Below, in pieces: positions 8,303-17,543 of a stretch of DNA of 64,000 bases. The position numbers and the translations under genes are program-made. Within the stretch, counting starts at the first letter, position 1; each line of letters opens with the position of its first letter. The notes under the pieces were generated by a model. That model was given only the letters and a program-made list of their open reading frames with translations, made no database searches and was not told the DNA's origin. Source of the DNA: GCA-2748575 sp965222725 (lineage in GTDB: Bacteria > Pseudomonadota > Gammaproteobacteria > Pseudomonadales > Ketobacteraceae); contig OZ244969.1 in the NCBI GenBank assembly GCA_965222725.1, forward strand, positions 4,650,001 through 4,714,000, read 5' to 3'.

Positions 8303-9374
8303 ATCAAACAAGCAAAAGCGCATTCTTATTATTGGCTCCGGCGCCGTAGGCACCACCATTGCCTACTGGCTGGCGCCCTATCATAAAGAGCTGTATGTGC
8401 TGGATCAGGGTGAAACCCTGGAAACCATCGAAAACCAGGGCGTTACCGCCTACCTGCAAAACCACCAGGGAGAAGCAGCACCACAACCGGTGAAAACCGT
8501 GGATAACCTCGGCGCGATCGAAAAGCCGGACTATATCTTTCTGTGTGTTAAAAACTACAGCCTTGAATCACTGGCAATCGCCATTACCAGCCACTACGGT
8601 ACCGACCCGGTGATTGTTGCTTTTCAGAACGGCGCAGAAAACCAGAAGATCCTGCCCCGGTTTTTCCAGAAAGTGATTTACGGCGTCGTCTGCTATAACG
8701 CCTGGATTGATTCACCGGGTGTGGTTGGTTTCCAGAAACACGGCCCGCTGGTGCTGGGTACACTAAAGAACGATCTGCAACCGGAAATGAAAGAACTGCA
8801 GGCCATTATGTCCCCCGGTGTACCTGTGATGATCACGGATCATTTGCAGGATGCCGTTATATCAAAAATGATCATCAACCTGACCAACTCATTCACCACG
8901 CTGGTGGGCTTTGGCTATCAACCGGTGGATAACGAACCCCTGTTTCAGGATATTCTGTCCAATCTCACCTTTGAAGGCACTCAGATCGCCAAGGCTGCAG
9001 GGTTCAGGGAATGTAAGCTGGGTGGCATGCCCGGCTGGCTGCTGATCCGACTCAGCGCTTCACTGCCCCAGTTTTTTACCCGCGGACTGTTCCGCAAAAA
9101 CGTTAGCAAAATGGTGATCAGCAGCATGGCCCAGGATGTGATTGCCAACAAGCGCGGCCATACGGAACTGGAAAGCATCAACGGCTACCTGCTGAATCTT
9201 GCGAAACAGCACGGGGTTGCTGCCCCCTATAACCAGGCGATGTACGACATTTGCCAGGAAGCCTTTGCCAATGCCGGCTTTCGGCCCATCAGTGTTGAAC
9301 AAGCCTGGCAAAGAATGCAGCCACTTATGGCCGGTAAAACTGTCAATTCCGGTATGAAGCTGGGTACCCGTTAA
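8295..9374 (+). CDS. Ketopantoate reductase-family (ApbA/PanE-like) oxidoreductase
   Basis: NAD(P)-dependent reductase of about 359 residues. The Rossmann motif GSGAVG is at residues 15-20, FLCVKNY follows the nucleotide-binding strands, and the substrate-domain motif SKMIINLTNS carries the lysine and asparagine typical of PanE. GAGGAG (8282-8287) lies 7 nt before the ATG at 8295, inside the end of the preceding gene. Although annotated relatives reduce 2-ketopantoate, its partnership with an acetoacetate-decarboxylase-like enzyme and not with pantothenate genes suggests another 2- or 3-keto acid substrate. The product is inferred only at family level. Confidence 0.8.
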   Translation: MPESNKQKRILIIGSGAVGTTIAYWLAPYHKELYVLDQGETLETIENQGVTAYLQNHQGEAAPQPVKTVDNLGAIEKPDYIFLCVKNYSLESLAIAITSHYGTDPVIVAFQNGAENQKILPRFFQKVIYGVVCYNAWIDSPGVVGFQKHGPLVLGTLKNDLQPEMKELQAIMSPGVPVMITDHLQDAVISKMIINLTNSFTTLVGFGYQPVDNEPLFQDILSNLTFEGTQIAKAAGFRECKLGGMPGWLLIRLSASLPQFFTRGLFRKNVSKMVISSMAQDVIANKRGHTELESINGYLLNLAKQHGVAAPYNQAMYDICQEAFANAGFRPISVEQAWQRMQPLMAGKTVNSGMKLGTR

Positions 9375-9419
9375 ATTCGGCGTCAAGCCTCCCTCTCTCT
9401 TTCCTGTACCATACCTGCA

Positions 9420-9446
9420 AACCGGTGGCCATTTGTGCCACCGGTT
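9420..9446 (+). terminator. Hairpin, probable terminator after the reductase gene
   Basis: A perfect 10-bp stem, AACCGGTGGC (9420-9429) and GCCACCGGTT (9437-9446), encloses a 7-nt loop. It lies 45 nt after the stop at 9374. The U-tract is poor (TTACCCTT), so termination may be partial or factor-assisted. Confidence 0.5.
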
Positions 9447-9507
9447 ACCCTTCAAGCCTGTCTGAGATTTTAAGCGTTCCTCAAGAACTCCCTGAGTAGA
9501 ATCTGAG

Positions 9508-9539
9508 TTGGTTATTGAGCAAACCTGGTTTGGTTATTG
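9508..9539. promoter_or_regulatory. Direct repeat upstream of the MscS-type gene
   Basis: TTGGTTATTG occurs at 9508-9517 and again at 9530-9539, a 22-bp period close to two helical turns, about 70 bp before the channel gene. This spacing suits a regulator binding one face of the DNA, but no regulator can be named. Confidence 0.3.
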
Positions 9540-9610
9540 CATAAATAGCCAAACCATCTTGTTGAGCTGATGATCTAAACAACTAACTCTTAAACGGTCG
9601 GGAGGGCTGC

Positions 9611-11146
9611 ATGCCCAGAATCTGGATAAGCGCTTTATGGGTAATAATGACAAGCTTTGTTTCTTGCGTCGCATTCGCCAACAACCCGGCGACACCGATG
9701 GAAGCGTCAACCCAACAGCTCACATCCAAGGATATCAAGGCGCTGGTTAACACGCTGGAAAACAAGGAAAAGCGACAAGAATTTCTAAAAAATCTGAAAT
9801 CTTTACAAAAAGCCAAAGAAGAAATGACACCGGCAACCGGGCTTGAGATCAGCGAGGCGCTGTCGCTGGAACAGGCGACCGAGTGGCTGATCAACGATTA
9901 CCTGGATCTGATTCAGGAATACGGCTTGAATAAATCCACAGTAGGCACCAGCATCACAGTCGCTATTATTGCCGCCATCCTGCTGTTGTTTACCTGGGCG
10001 AACAGGAGATGTTCCTACTGGTTCGACCATCGCCTGGAAACAGTCCGTGAACGTTACCAGCTGGCTTCCGACCGATTCACCCTGTATTTCAAATTCCAGC
10101 GTTTGATTGGCTATATACTGGCGCTGGTGTTGCTGGCCTACGGCCTGTTCGAGGCGTTCAGCCTGTCACGAAAATTCCGGGATTCCGTGGACCTGATGTC
10201 CGCGCTGCAAAACCTGTTCACCCTGTTTCTGATTGTTTTTATTTTTGTCTCCATTTGGGAGTTCGTGAATGGTCTGATCGAATTTGCCGTGACTAAAAAC
10301 CGCCGTTTGCAAAGCGCCCGGGTTCAGACACTGATTCCCATTATCCGCAACCTGATGCTCTTTATCCTTTTGCTAATGGCGATCATGGTTATTCTCTCTG
10401 AGCTTGGGATTGATATCGTGCCGCTTTTGGCGGGTGCCGGTGTTGTGGGTATAGCCATCGGTTTTGGTGCCCAGAAACTGGTAAAGGATTTTCTTAACGG
10501 GTTTACCATTATCCTGGAAGACCTGCTGCAAATTGGCGATATCGTCACTCTGGCGGACAGAACCGGCATTGTCGAGAGAATCACGATTCGCAAAATCCAG
10601 CTCAGGGACCTGGACGGAGCCGTTTATACCATTCCCTTTGGTGATGTGAATATCGTCAGCAACCTGACAAAAGTCTTCAGCTATTACCTGATGGAAGTGG
10701 GGGTAGCCTACCGGGAAAACACCGATGAAGTCTGCGATTACCTGAAGGAAATTGACGAACAACTGCGTGAATCAGAAGAGTATGGCGACGATATTCTGGA
10801 GCCCCTGGAGATTCTGGGTGTGGACAAGTTTGCCAACAGCGCCGTGGTGATCAAGGCGCGCATCAAAACCCGCCCCAAACAACAATGGCGCGTGGGCCGT
10901 GAATTCAACCGCCGCATGAAGCATTTATTTGATGAGCGCAATATTGAAATCCCCTTCCCTCACCAGACCATTTACTTTGGCGAAGATAAACAGGGACATG
11001 CACCCAACGCACCGGTTCGCCTGGTTCGGGATCAGAACAATGATGAGAATAAACAAGATAAGGCCGAACACAAGAACAAAGCCCATCAGGGTAAACCGGG
11101 CCAGAATCCGGTGGACGAATCCGATAAAAACGAAGATGAGGATTAA
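9611..11146 (+). CDS. MscS-family mechanosensitive ion channel
   Basis: 511-residue inner-membrane channel that would open on osmotic downshift. A signal peptide (MPRIWISALWVIMTSFV, ending near CVAFA) is followed by a periplasmic stretch of about 85 residues. Four transmembrane segments follow, near residues 113-135, 155-175, 195-218 and 240-275. The last runs into the pore-lining, Gly/Ala-rich segment AGAGVVGIAIGFGAQKLVKD that defines the family, then the beta domain (IGDIVTLADRTGIVERI) and a soluble domain. The final 45 residues are highly charged and low in complexity. GGAGGG (9601-9606) precedes the ATG. It looks monocistronic and convergent with the hybrid-kinase operon, 83 nt away. Confidence 0.9.
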   Translation: MPRIWISALWVIMTSFVSCVAFANNPATPMEASTQQLTSKDIKALVNTLENKEKRQEFLKNLKSLQKAKEEMTPATGLEISEALSLEQATEWLINDYLDLIQEYGLNKSTVGTSITVAIIAAILLLFTWANRRCSYWFDHRLETVRERYQLASDRFTLYFKFQRLIGYILALVLLAYGLFEAFSLSRKFRDSVDLMSALQNLFTLFLIVFIFVSIWEFVNGLIEFAVTKNRRLQSARVQTLIPIIRNLMLFILLLMAIMVILSELGIDIVPLLAGAGVVGIAIGFGAQKLVKDFLNGFTIILEDLLQIGDIVTLADRTGIVERITIRKIQLRDLDGAVYTIPFGDVNIVSNLTKVFSYYLMEVGVAYRENTDEVCDYLKEIDEQLRESEEYGDDILEPLEILGVDKFANSAVVIKARIKTRPKQQWRVGREFNRRMKHLFDERNIEIPFPHQTIYFGEDKQGHAPNAPVRLVRDQNNDENKQDKAEHKNKAHQGKPGQNPVDESDKNEDED

Positions 11147-11229
11147 GTTGCCGCGTGCACCAGACAGACATGTCCAGAGGTTGCTTCAGTACCTGTTTCT
11201 CCAGTGTCTGTTCTCTAATGCCTGTTTCT

Positions 11230-14200
11230 CTAATGCCTCTTATTGCCGGATCGTTCCAGGGACTTTTTAACCCATTCGACTGCATTATTCGCTGTCAGGG
11301 GCCGGCTGAGCATACTGCCCTGTAACCAGTCGCACTTTAATCCTGCCAGTGTCTTGAGCTGGTTTTCGTTAACCACACCGTCGGCAATGACCTTGATTCC
11401 CAGCTCATGGGCCAGCTTGATAAAATTACTGACAATGGCCTTGTTGGTAGAGTCCTTGTCGGTATCATTAATCAGGCTTTGATCAAGCAACATGGAGTTT
11501 ATATTCAGATCCTTGATATAGCGAAAAAACAGGTTGTGATTGCCTGTCTGCCGCACCTCCAGCTTTACACCCACCTCGGTTAACCGGATCAATTCCGCCA
11601 AAACCTGCTCAAACTTGTGCTGCGTGAGATTGTAAGAAAGCTGCAAAACAATCAGCTGCGGATCAACATCATAACGGGTAAAACTTTCCCGCATTTCCTT
11701 GAGCAGATTGGGGGACAGTTCCAGATCACAAAACCCGATGGTAATGGGTGCAATACCCAGGTTATTCCTGAGCCAGCCGGACATCTGCTCAAGCACCAGA
11801 TCCAGGGTTTGCAGGCATATCTGATCCAGCAGGTGTGCCTGGCGTGCTGCATCATAAAACTCCCGCGTAGGTAACAGGCCCCGGTTAGGGTGTTGCCAGC
11901 GCAGGGTGGCCTCCAGCCCGATCAATTCGCCATTATCGAGTCGCGCTCTTGGCTGGTACAGGGCCACAAACTCATTCTCGCTCACTGCACGATGCAACTC
12001 TCTCTGAAATTCCAGCTGCAGTTGAAAATCGGTATCCGTGTCCATCTGGTATAACTGATAGCAGTTACCCCCCAGGAGTTTCGCTTTACTACGGGCAATT
12101 TCCGCTCTCTGGACCAGGGTTTCAGTATCCTTGCCATTATGGGGAAAGGTGGCAACACCAATACTGGCAGTCACAAAGAGTTTGTTGCCATTAATATCGA
12201 AGGGGGTCGCCAGTCCGGAGCATATCTTCATGGCAATATCGTTGGCCATTTCCTGAGACGGCAAATTGCTGAGCATGACCATAAACTCGTTGCCGCCAAC
12301 ACGGGCCACCAGATCACTGGCCCGCACATATTTCTGGATACGTTCACTGGCCATCTTTAACAACTGATCACCAATGTCATGACTGTAGACTTCATTAACG
12401 GCCGCGAAGCGATCCAGATCTATCGATAATAGCCCCAGCAATTGCTGCATCTGATAGGCATTGATCAACAGCTCTCGGGCATGATCCACAAAAAACTCAC
12501 GGTTTGGCAATGCAGTGAGCGGATCATAAAAGGTGAGCTTGTGAACCTGTTTGTCTGTTTGCTGCGATAAAAACAGACGATTAATACGCATTTTCAACAG
12601 CGTCAGATTCAATGGCTTGGGCAGAAAATCCATCGCCCCGGCATTAAAGGCATTTTCAATAGATTCATCATCGCTTAACGCTGTCATTATAATAATCACC
12701 GGCAGCTTGTCTCTGGCGGCCTTCAATATTTGCCGGCATGTTTCAAAGCCATCCATGTCAGGCATCATCGCATCCAGCAAAATAATATCCGGCATTTGCT
12801 CTTTGCAAATCTCCAATGCGGAAAAGCCGTTACTCACCTCCCTTATGGCGTAGCCTTCGGCGGCAAGTGCACCGTTGATGACATACCGGGTACTGCGATC
12901 ATCATCCACCACCAATATGGTATTGGCCACGTCCTTTTCGTCTACGGTTAGCGGCGTACCGGACGCAGACAGATGCAACTGTTTGCGCAACTGTGATTTT
13001 ACCGCTTCGCTGGCGGAAGACAGCTGGGAAAAGAGTATGGTGACTGTTTCCTGATCCTGAACCTGCAGCGCCTGGTTGAGTTGCCGTGCCAGTTGCGACA
13101 GTTCAATGGCACCCACATTGGCTGCGCTGCCAACAACCGCATGAGCGAGTTCTTTCGCCTTTGAAAAATCCTGATCATCGATATGCGCTTTAAGCTGTTC
13201 CTGATAATAGGAAATATCTTCGATGAAGGCTTTCAACGCGGTACTGAAAGAATAACCCAGTTTATTGCGAAGCTCGGCTATCTTGTTCAGGTCGAGCGCC
13301 GTTTCCACCCCAGTGTCATCCTGAGGCTCCTGGCTCTCTGCGCGGAACGAGGGATACAGCACTTCTTTGTTTTTCTTTAACCAGACACTGATTTTCGCTT
13401 CAAGCTCTTCGTAAACAATGGGTTTGGACACATAATCATCCATGCCGGCGCTGCGACAGCGGCTACGGTCTTCACTGTTGGTATGCGCCGTCATGGCCAG
13501 AATGGGTATACGCTGATCTTCCGGTTCATTTTCGCGGATTCGCACCGTCGCGATATAGCCATCCATTACCGGCATATGGCAGTCCATCAGAACAATGTCA
13601 TAGGGCTGCGAGGCAAACATCTCCAGCGCCTGCGCGCCATTGTCCGCCAGATCCACCTCATAGCCCAGGCGCTCCAGCATACCGGCCGCCACCAACTGGT
13701 TGGTACGGTTGTCTTCCACCACCAGCACCCGGGCTTCTTTAATATAGTGTTCCGGTTCCGCGTACTGGTCTTCGCCCGGGATGTGTTTATGCACAATGGC
13801 TTTGAGAAGCGAGGTACTGTCTATGGCCCGGGGCAGGCAGCGCACCACATCGGTACTCAGCAGGCTGATGGGGCTTGAATCACTCAACAGAATAAATTCC
13901 GGGTCGCTTTTTTGCTGCAGCATGTCGATAAGTTCTGCACTGAGCTGGGAGGGTTTTTCTGTATCCAGAACCACCAGATCATAGTTTTCTTCAATATCAT
14001 CCAGCGCCTGCCTCAGACGGTGAAAATCCTTCCAGCTGTCCACCAGGCAATACCAGCTTTCAAACACCCGGGTCAGGGTAGCCAGCCGTCTTTCTGTGTC
14101 ACCCACCAGCAACACCCGCACATCGGATAGCGGGTAATTGGCTGAGCGGGTTTCCAGCCCCTGGTTGTCCGGTTGAATCAGCGGCAGATAAAACCAGAAA

Positions 14201-15660
14201 CAACTGCCCTCTCCCGGGGTACTGTCCAGTGCCAGCTGCCCACCCATCAGTTCCACCAGCTGCTGACAGATAGACAGGCCAAGCCCGGTGCCGCCATACC
14301 GCCGGGTGGTTGAACCATCCGCCTGGACAAAGGATTCAAATATACGCCGCTGGGCCTTTTGCTCGATACCAATGCCTGTATCGTAAACGGCAAATTTCAG
14401 TTGCTTTTTATTTGTTTCGGAACGGGAGATATGAAGGGTAACCTCCCCTTCATGGGTAAACTTGATGGCGTTGCCCAGCAGATTAATCAGAACCTGACGC
14501 AACCGGCCGGCGTCTGATTCAATCGCGTCCGGCACATCAGTATCAATAATCCCGTGCAGCATTAGCCCTTTTTGGCTGGCCTGCACGGACAGCAATTCGA
14601 TAATATCCTGACAAAGCTGGCGTATACCAAGCACCTCTTTGTGCAGTTTCATCTTGCCTGATTCAATCTTGGTAAAATCCAGGATATCGTCAATAAGTAC
14701 CAGCAGGCTCCGGGCCGATGTCGTTGCCGTTTCCACGAATTCCCGTATTGTGGAATTAATCTGTGAGGACGCAATCAGTTGCAACATACCCAGCACACCG
14801 TTCATGGGGGTGCGTAGTTCATGGCTGACCGTTGCGGCAAAAATGCCCTTGGCCCGGGCAGATTCCAGCGCGGCATCGCGGGCATGGACCAGTTCTTCCT
14901 CCCGCGCTTCAAGCTCATCCATCATGGTATTAAAGGCACTTTCCATCACCGCAATATCCGGTGGCCCGGAGAGCTGCGCCCTGACATCCATCTTGCCCTG
15001 TTCCGCGGCTTTCATATTTCTGGCAAGGCTGCGTAAGGGTTTGGTGATCTTGTTGGCGATCAGCAACAACACAATCAACAAGGCAATAGCCACACTGCAA
15101 ATTGCCAGGGTGTTACTCCTGAAAATCTCCCTGATCATGTTACCGACAGTACCTTTGGTCAGGGTCACATAAACATAACCAATTTGCTCCTGGGTCGGTT
15201 CCAGATCATTAAAGGGCGAGTTACTGGTTTCGGCATGATTTGACGTAATGACCGGCGCAGCGAACAGCCACTGGCTGTCCTGATCTATAGACACCGGTTG
15301 GTTGATAGGTACAAACAGGTTGGAATCCGAGATCTGCTTATCGCCATCCTGATAGAGCAGTTCATTGCTCTGGTCATAGATAGCCACATGAATCACATCA
15401 GGGAATGCCAGAGTTGAAGCCACGACTTTCTGGGCAATATCTTCACTTTGATAGAGCAACGCCAGTGCGCTTTGCTTTGCCAGGCTTTCGGTAATATTTT
15501 TACCCTGGTTTTCCAACTGGGAAAATAACGTATTGGCGGTAATGGACGACACCAGCAATGTCGATATACCCGTCAGCAGGCTGAATCCCAGACAGAACAC
15601 AATAATCAACTGATATTTGAACGTCAGTTTTCTTGCAGGCTTTATGTCATCGGGTTCCAT
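11230..15660 (-). CDS. Hybrid sensor kinase with REC, Hpt, degenerate GGDEF and EAL domains
   Basis: A 1476-residue inner-membrane sensor. Domains in order: transmembrane helix 17-40; periplasmic sensor 41-183; transmembrane helix 184-203; HAMP 204-255; HisKA with SHELRTP (H280); HATPase with N396 and GGTGLGLS (456-463); a weak receiver 513-628 retaining D566 but lacking the KP motif; a full receiver 643-760 with D693; Hpt with H840; a full receiver 914-1030 with D963; GGDEF-like 1043-1200; EAL-like 1218-1468. The GGDEF motif is GGNEF (1122-1126), but an I-site RASD (1113-1116) sits correctly 5 residues before it. The EAL motif reads EAT, and the DDFG and AEGVE motifs are lost. Enzymatic turnover of c-di-GMP is therefore unlikely, while binding is possible. 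It is the last gene of a seven-gene unit and starts 11 nt after the binding-protein gene. Confidence 0.9.
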   Translation of the reverse strand: MEPDDIKPARKLTFKYQLIIVFCLGFSLLTGISTLLVSSITANTLFSQLENQGKNITESLAKQSALALLYQSEDIAQKVVASTLAFPDVIHVAIYDQSNELLYQDGDKQISDSNLFVPINQPVSIDQDSQWLFAAPVITSNHAETSNSPFNDLEPTQEQIGYVYVTLTKGTVGNMIREIFRSNTLAICSVAIALLIVLLLIANKITKPLRSLARNMKAAEQGKMDVRAQLSGPPDIAVMESAFNTMMDELEAREEELVHARDAALESARAKGIFAATVSHELRTPMNGVLGMLQLIASSQINSTIREFVETATTSARSLLVLIDDILDFTKIESGKMKLHKEVLGIRQLCQDIIELLSVQASQKGLMLHGIIDTDVPDAIESDAGRLRQVLINLLGNAIKFTHEGEVTLHISRSETNKKQLKFAVYDTGIGIEQKAQRRIFESFVQADGSTTRRYGGTGLGLSICQQLVELMGGQLALDSTPGEGSCFWFYLPLIQPDNQGLETRSANYPLSDVRVLLVGDTERRLATLTRVFESWYCLVDSWKDFHRLRQALDDIEENYDLVVLDTEKPSQLSAELIDMLQQKSDPEFILLSDSSPISLLSTDVVRCLPRAIDSTSLLKAIVHKHIPGEDQYAEPEHYIKEARVLVVEDNRTNQLVAAGMLERLGYEVDLADNGAQALEMFASQPYDIVLMDCHMPVMDGYIATVRIRENEPEDQRIPILAMTAHTNSEDRSRCRSAGMDDYVSKPIVYEELEAKISVWLKKNKEVLYPSFRAESQEPQDDTGVETALDLNKIAELRNKLGYSFSTALKAFIEDISYYQEQLKAHIDDQDFSKAKELAHAVVGSAANVGAIELSQLARQLNQALQVQDQETVTILFSQLSSASEAVKSQLRKQLHLSASGTPLTVDEKDVANTILVVDDDRSTRYVINGALAAEGYAIREVSNGFSALEICKEQMPDIILLDAMMPDMDGFETCRQILKAARDKLPVIIIMTALSDDESIENAFNAGAMDFLPKPLNLTLLKMRINRLFLSQQTDKQVHKLTFYDPLTALPNREFFVDHARELLINAYQMQQLLGLLSIDLDRFAAVNEVYSHDIGDQLLKMASERIQKYVRASDLVARVGGNEFMVMLSNLPSQEMANDIAMKICSGLATPFDINGNKLFVTASIGVATFPHNGKDTETLVQRAEIARSKAKLLGGNCYQLYQMDTDTDFQLQLEFQRELHRAVSENEFVALYQPRARLDNGELIGLEATLRWQHPNRGLLPTREFYDAARQAHLLDQICLQTLDLVLEQMSGWLRNNLGIAPITIGFCDLELSPNLLKEMRESFTRYDVDPQLIVLQLSYNLTQHKFEQVLAELIRLTEVGVKLEVRQTGNHNLFFRYIKDLNINSMLLDQSLINDTDKDSTNKAIVSNFIKLAHELGIKVIADGVVNENQLKTLAGLKCDWLQGSMLSRPLTANNAVEWVKKSLERSGNKRH

Positions 15661-15671
15661 TGTCAGGGTCC

Positions 15672-16631
15672 CTACCTCTTGGCATTAGGAAACAAAAAAT
15701 GAAATTGACGCCTCTCGGACTGATCAATATTAAGGTTCAGGTGATCCGCCGTACGCACGTTGGCAGCGATACCCAAACTCTTTACCGGCAGCAGCTGTGG
15801 CGTCAGTGATTTCTGTTTTATTGCCTTGTGTAACTCGGTATTCAGTTCCACTCCCATATTGTAGTGGTCGGCGAAGAACGAGAACAACACTCCTTTTTTG
15901 GCATCGGACAAGTGACTGGAAACGATGGTCAGATCCTTATGCCAGGCTGTTTCCAGAATGTCTTGCAGTATGGGCCAGTCCAGACTGCGGCCATCAATGG
16001 ATATCCATAAAATATCGCTTCTGGAGCTCATGGACTCCAGAATCTGCCGGTATTGCTGCGCCATCTCGGTAATATTTTCCGCCGGCTTTGCGATCAGCGC
16101 AATGCCCTGATCTGTGGCGGCCTGATTCGCCAGATCAATCACCCACTGACCGGATTTCTTAGAGTACACCGTATAAATGCGCTTGCCATCCGGGAGCAAA
16201 CCGTTGAGTTTGCTGAACAGCGCGGCCGGGCTTGGCACCAGGGTCATCGTGGGTAACACCACATTATCCGGATCGGTAATGGCCGCACCGATAATGGTGA
16301 TTGGCTTGTCCTTGATGCTGGTTACCAGATTCAGGCTGTTTTTACCCAGAGCGATCACGCCATCGTAGGGCTTTTCCTTTAACGTTTTTGCAAGATCAGT
16401 AGCACGCGTGTTCTGATCAAGCAGAAAGGTATCAATCTGATTGTCGGGATAGGTTTCAATGCCTTCAATAATTTTCTGAAATATCAGCTGGTAAGGTGGC
16501 CGCGTATCCGGATAGATAACCAGCACGCGGGTATCAGCAGCCCATAGCCCACTACTCCAGGCAAGCCAGACCAGTCCCAGCCAGAGCGAGATTCCTTTTG
16601 CTCTATTGTGTTTGTGACGTTCAATAAACAC
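15672..16631 (-). CDS. Periplasmic ABC-type substrate-binding protein, orphan
   Basis: 319 residues of the ABC_sub_bind (PF04392-like) type. A signal peptide consists of a basic start, hydrophobic LWLGLVWLAWSSGLW and cleavage near AAD. The mature part begins RVLVIYPDTRPPYQL and shows the alternating alpha/beta pattern of a two-lobed binding protein, with GVIALGKNSL and TIIGAAITDP. It starts at GTG 16631 with AAAGGA about 7 nt upstream. No permease or ATPase lies nearby; a membrane hybrid kinase follows after 11 nt. That arrangement suggests it presents a ligand to the kinase's periplasmic domain, as binding-protein-coupled sensors do. The ligand is unknown. Confidence 0.75.
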   Translation of the reverse strand: MFIERHKHNRAKGISLWLGLVWLAWSSGLWAADTRVLVIYPDTRPPYQLIFQKIIEGIETYPDNQIDTFLLDQNTRATDLAKTLKEKPYDGVIALGKNSLNLVTSIKDKPITIIGAAITDPDNVVLPTMTLVPSPAALFSKLNGLLPDGKRIYTVYSKKSGQWVIDLANQAATDQGIALIAKPAENITEMAQQYRQILESMSSRSDILWISIDGRSLDWPILQDILETAWHKDLTIVSSHLSDAKKGVLFSFFADHYNMGVELNTELHKAIKQKSLTPQLLPVKSLGIAANVRTADHLNLNIDQSERRQFHFLFPNAKR

Positions 16632-16665
16632 GGTTTGTCCTTTACCTTGTCAGCCGTTTAATGAG

Positions 16666-17466
16666 TCATGACGGAACATAAAGCGGGTTTGGCTTATTGG
16701 AATATCCATTATCAACATCCATACTGCATCCGGTAATTGCCTCGGCATTCCCTGAAAGCAGGAAAGCCACAGTATCGGCCACGGCATCGGCCTTCACTAT
16801 GCCGTTGAGGGGCTGATACTGACTGTAAAACGCGTAAGCGCGATCCACGGTACTCTCACCCATTCCCAGATCTGCAAAGGCCTGACTGCGAACAAAACCT
16901 GGATTTACCATATTGACCCGCACCCGGGCGGCGGCCCATTCAGCGGCCAGCACCCTGGTCATTGTCTGCAGGCTGCCTTTTACCAGGCCATACAGTGGCA
17001 GCCCCTGCAAATGCCGGTTGATGACCACAGAACCGATATTGACGATGCTGCCTGTGGTTTGTTGCAGCAGAGGAAACGCCTTTTGCGCCAGCAAATAGGA
17101 GTGACCAATATTGTGGGTCAGGGTAGCCAGGGTTTTATCATCGGCGTAATCTGCTGACGGGATCAGGCAAGCCTGACTGACCGCGTTATTCACCAGACAA
17201 TCCAGACGCCCGAAATGCGCCACCGTTTGCCGGAAAAGCTGATCCAGATCCTCATACCGCTCAATATCAAAACTCACACCCAGGGATTGGCTGTTCGTAT
17301 TTGTCAGCTCACTGGCGATACTCTTCGCCGATTCCAGGGAGCGGCTGGTAACCACCAGGTTGTATCCGGCATCGGACAGCTTTTGGGCAATCGCCTGCCC
17401 TATCCCTTTGGTCGCTCCGGTGACTATCGCTACCTTATCGTTACTTCTGGCCGTGTTTTCCTGCAT
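16666..17466 (-). CDS. Short-chain dehydrogenase/reductase
   Basis: 266-residue classical SDR. The nucleotide-binding motif TGATKGIG is at 16-23, NNA at 93-95, and the catalytic residues are S146, Y159 and K163 in YGLVK, so it should be active. The ATG at 17466 was chosen because GGGAG lies 7 nt upstream; a second in-frame ATG at 17502 lacks a site. It lies between the TonB-dependent receptor gene (77 nt upstream) and the binding-protein gene (34 nt downstream) on the same strand. A reductase making or modifying the small molecule handled by this operon is the natural guess; substrate unknown. Confidence 0.8.
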   Translation of the reverse strand: MQENTARSNDKVAIVTGATKGIGQAIAQKLSDAGYNLVVTSRSLESAKSIASELTNTNSQSLGVSFDIERYEDLDQLFRQTVAHFGRLDCLVNNAVSQACLIPSADYADDKTLATLTHNIGHSYLLAQKAFPLLQQTTGSIVNIGSVVINRHLQGLPLYGLVKGSLQTMTRVLAAEWAAARVRVNMVNPGFVRSQAFADLGMGESTVDRAYAFYSQYQPLNGIVKADAVADTVAFLLSGNAEAITGCSMDVDNGYSNKPNPLYVPS

Positions 17467-17543
17467 CACTGTCTCCCAGTTACTGGCTTGTCCCTGACAC
17501 ATGTGCCTATGACTTGATAAAAAGTATCTTATTCAACATTGGC

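Noticed and set aside
11208..11237. Tandem repeat CTGTTCTCTAATGC / CTGTTTCTCTAATGC at the 3' end of the hybrid-kinase gene
   Set aside because: Two imperfect 14-15 bp copies only; probably slippage, with no sign of a regulatory or mobile role.
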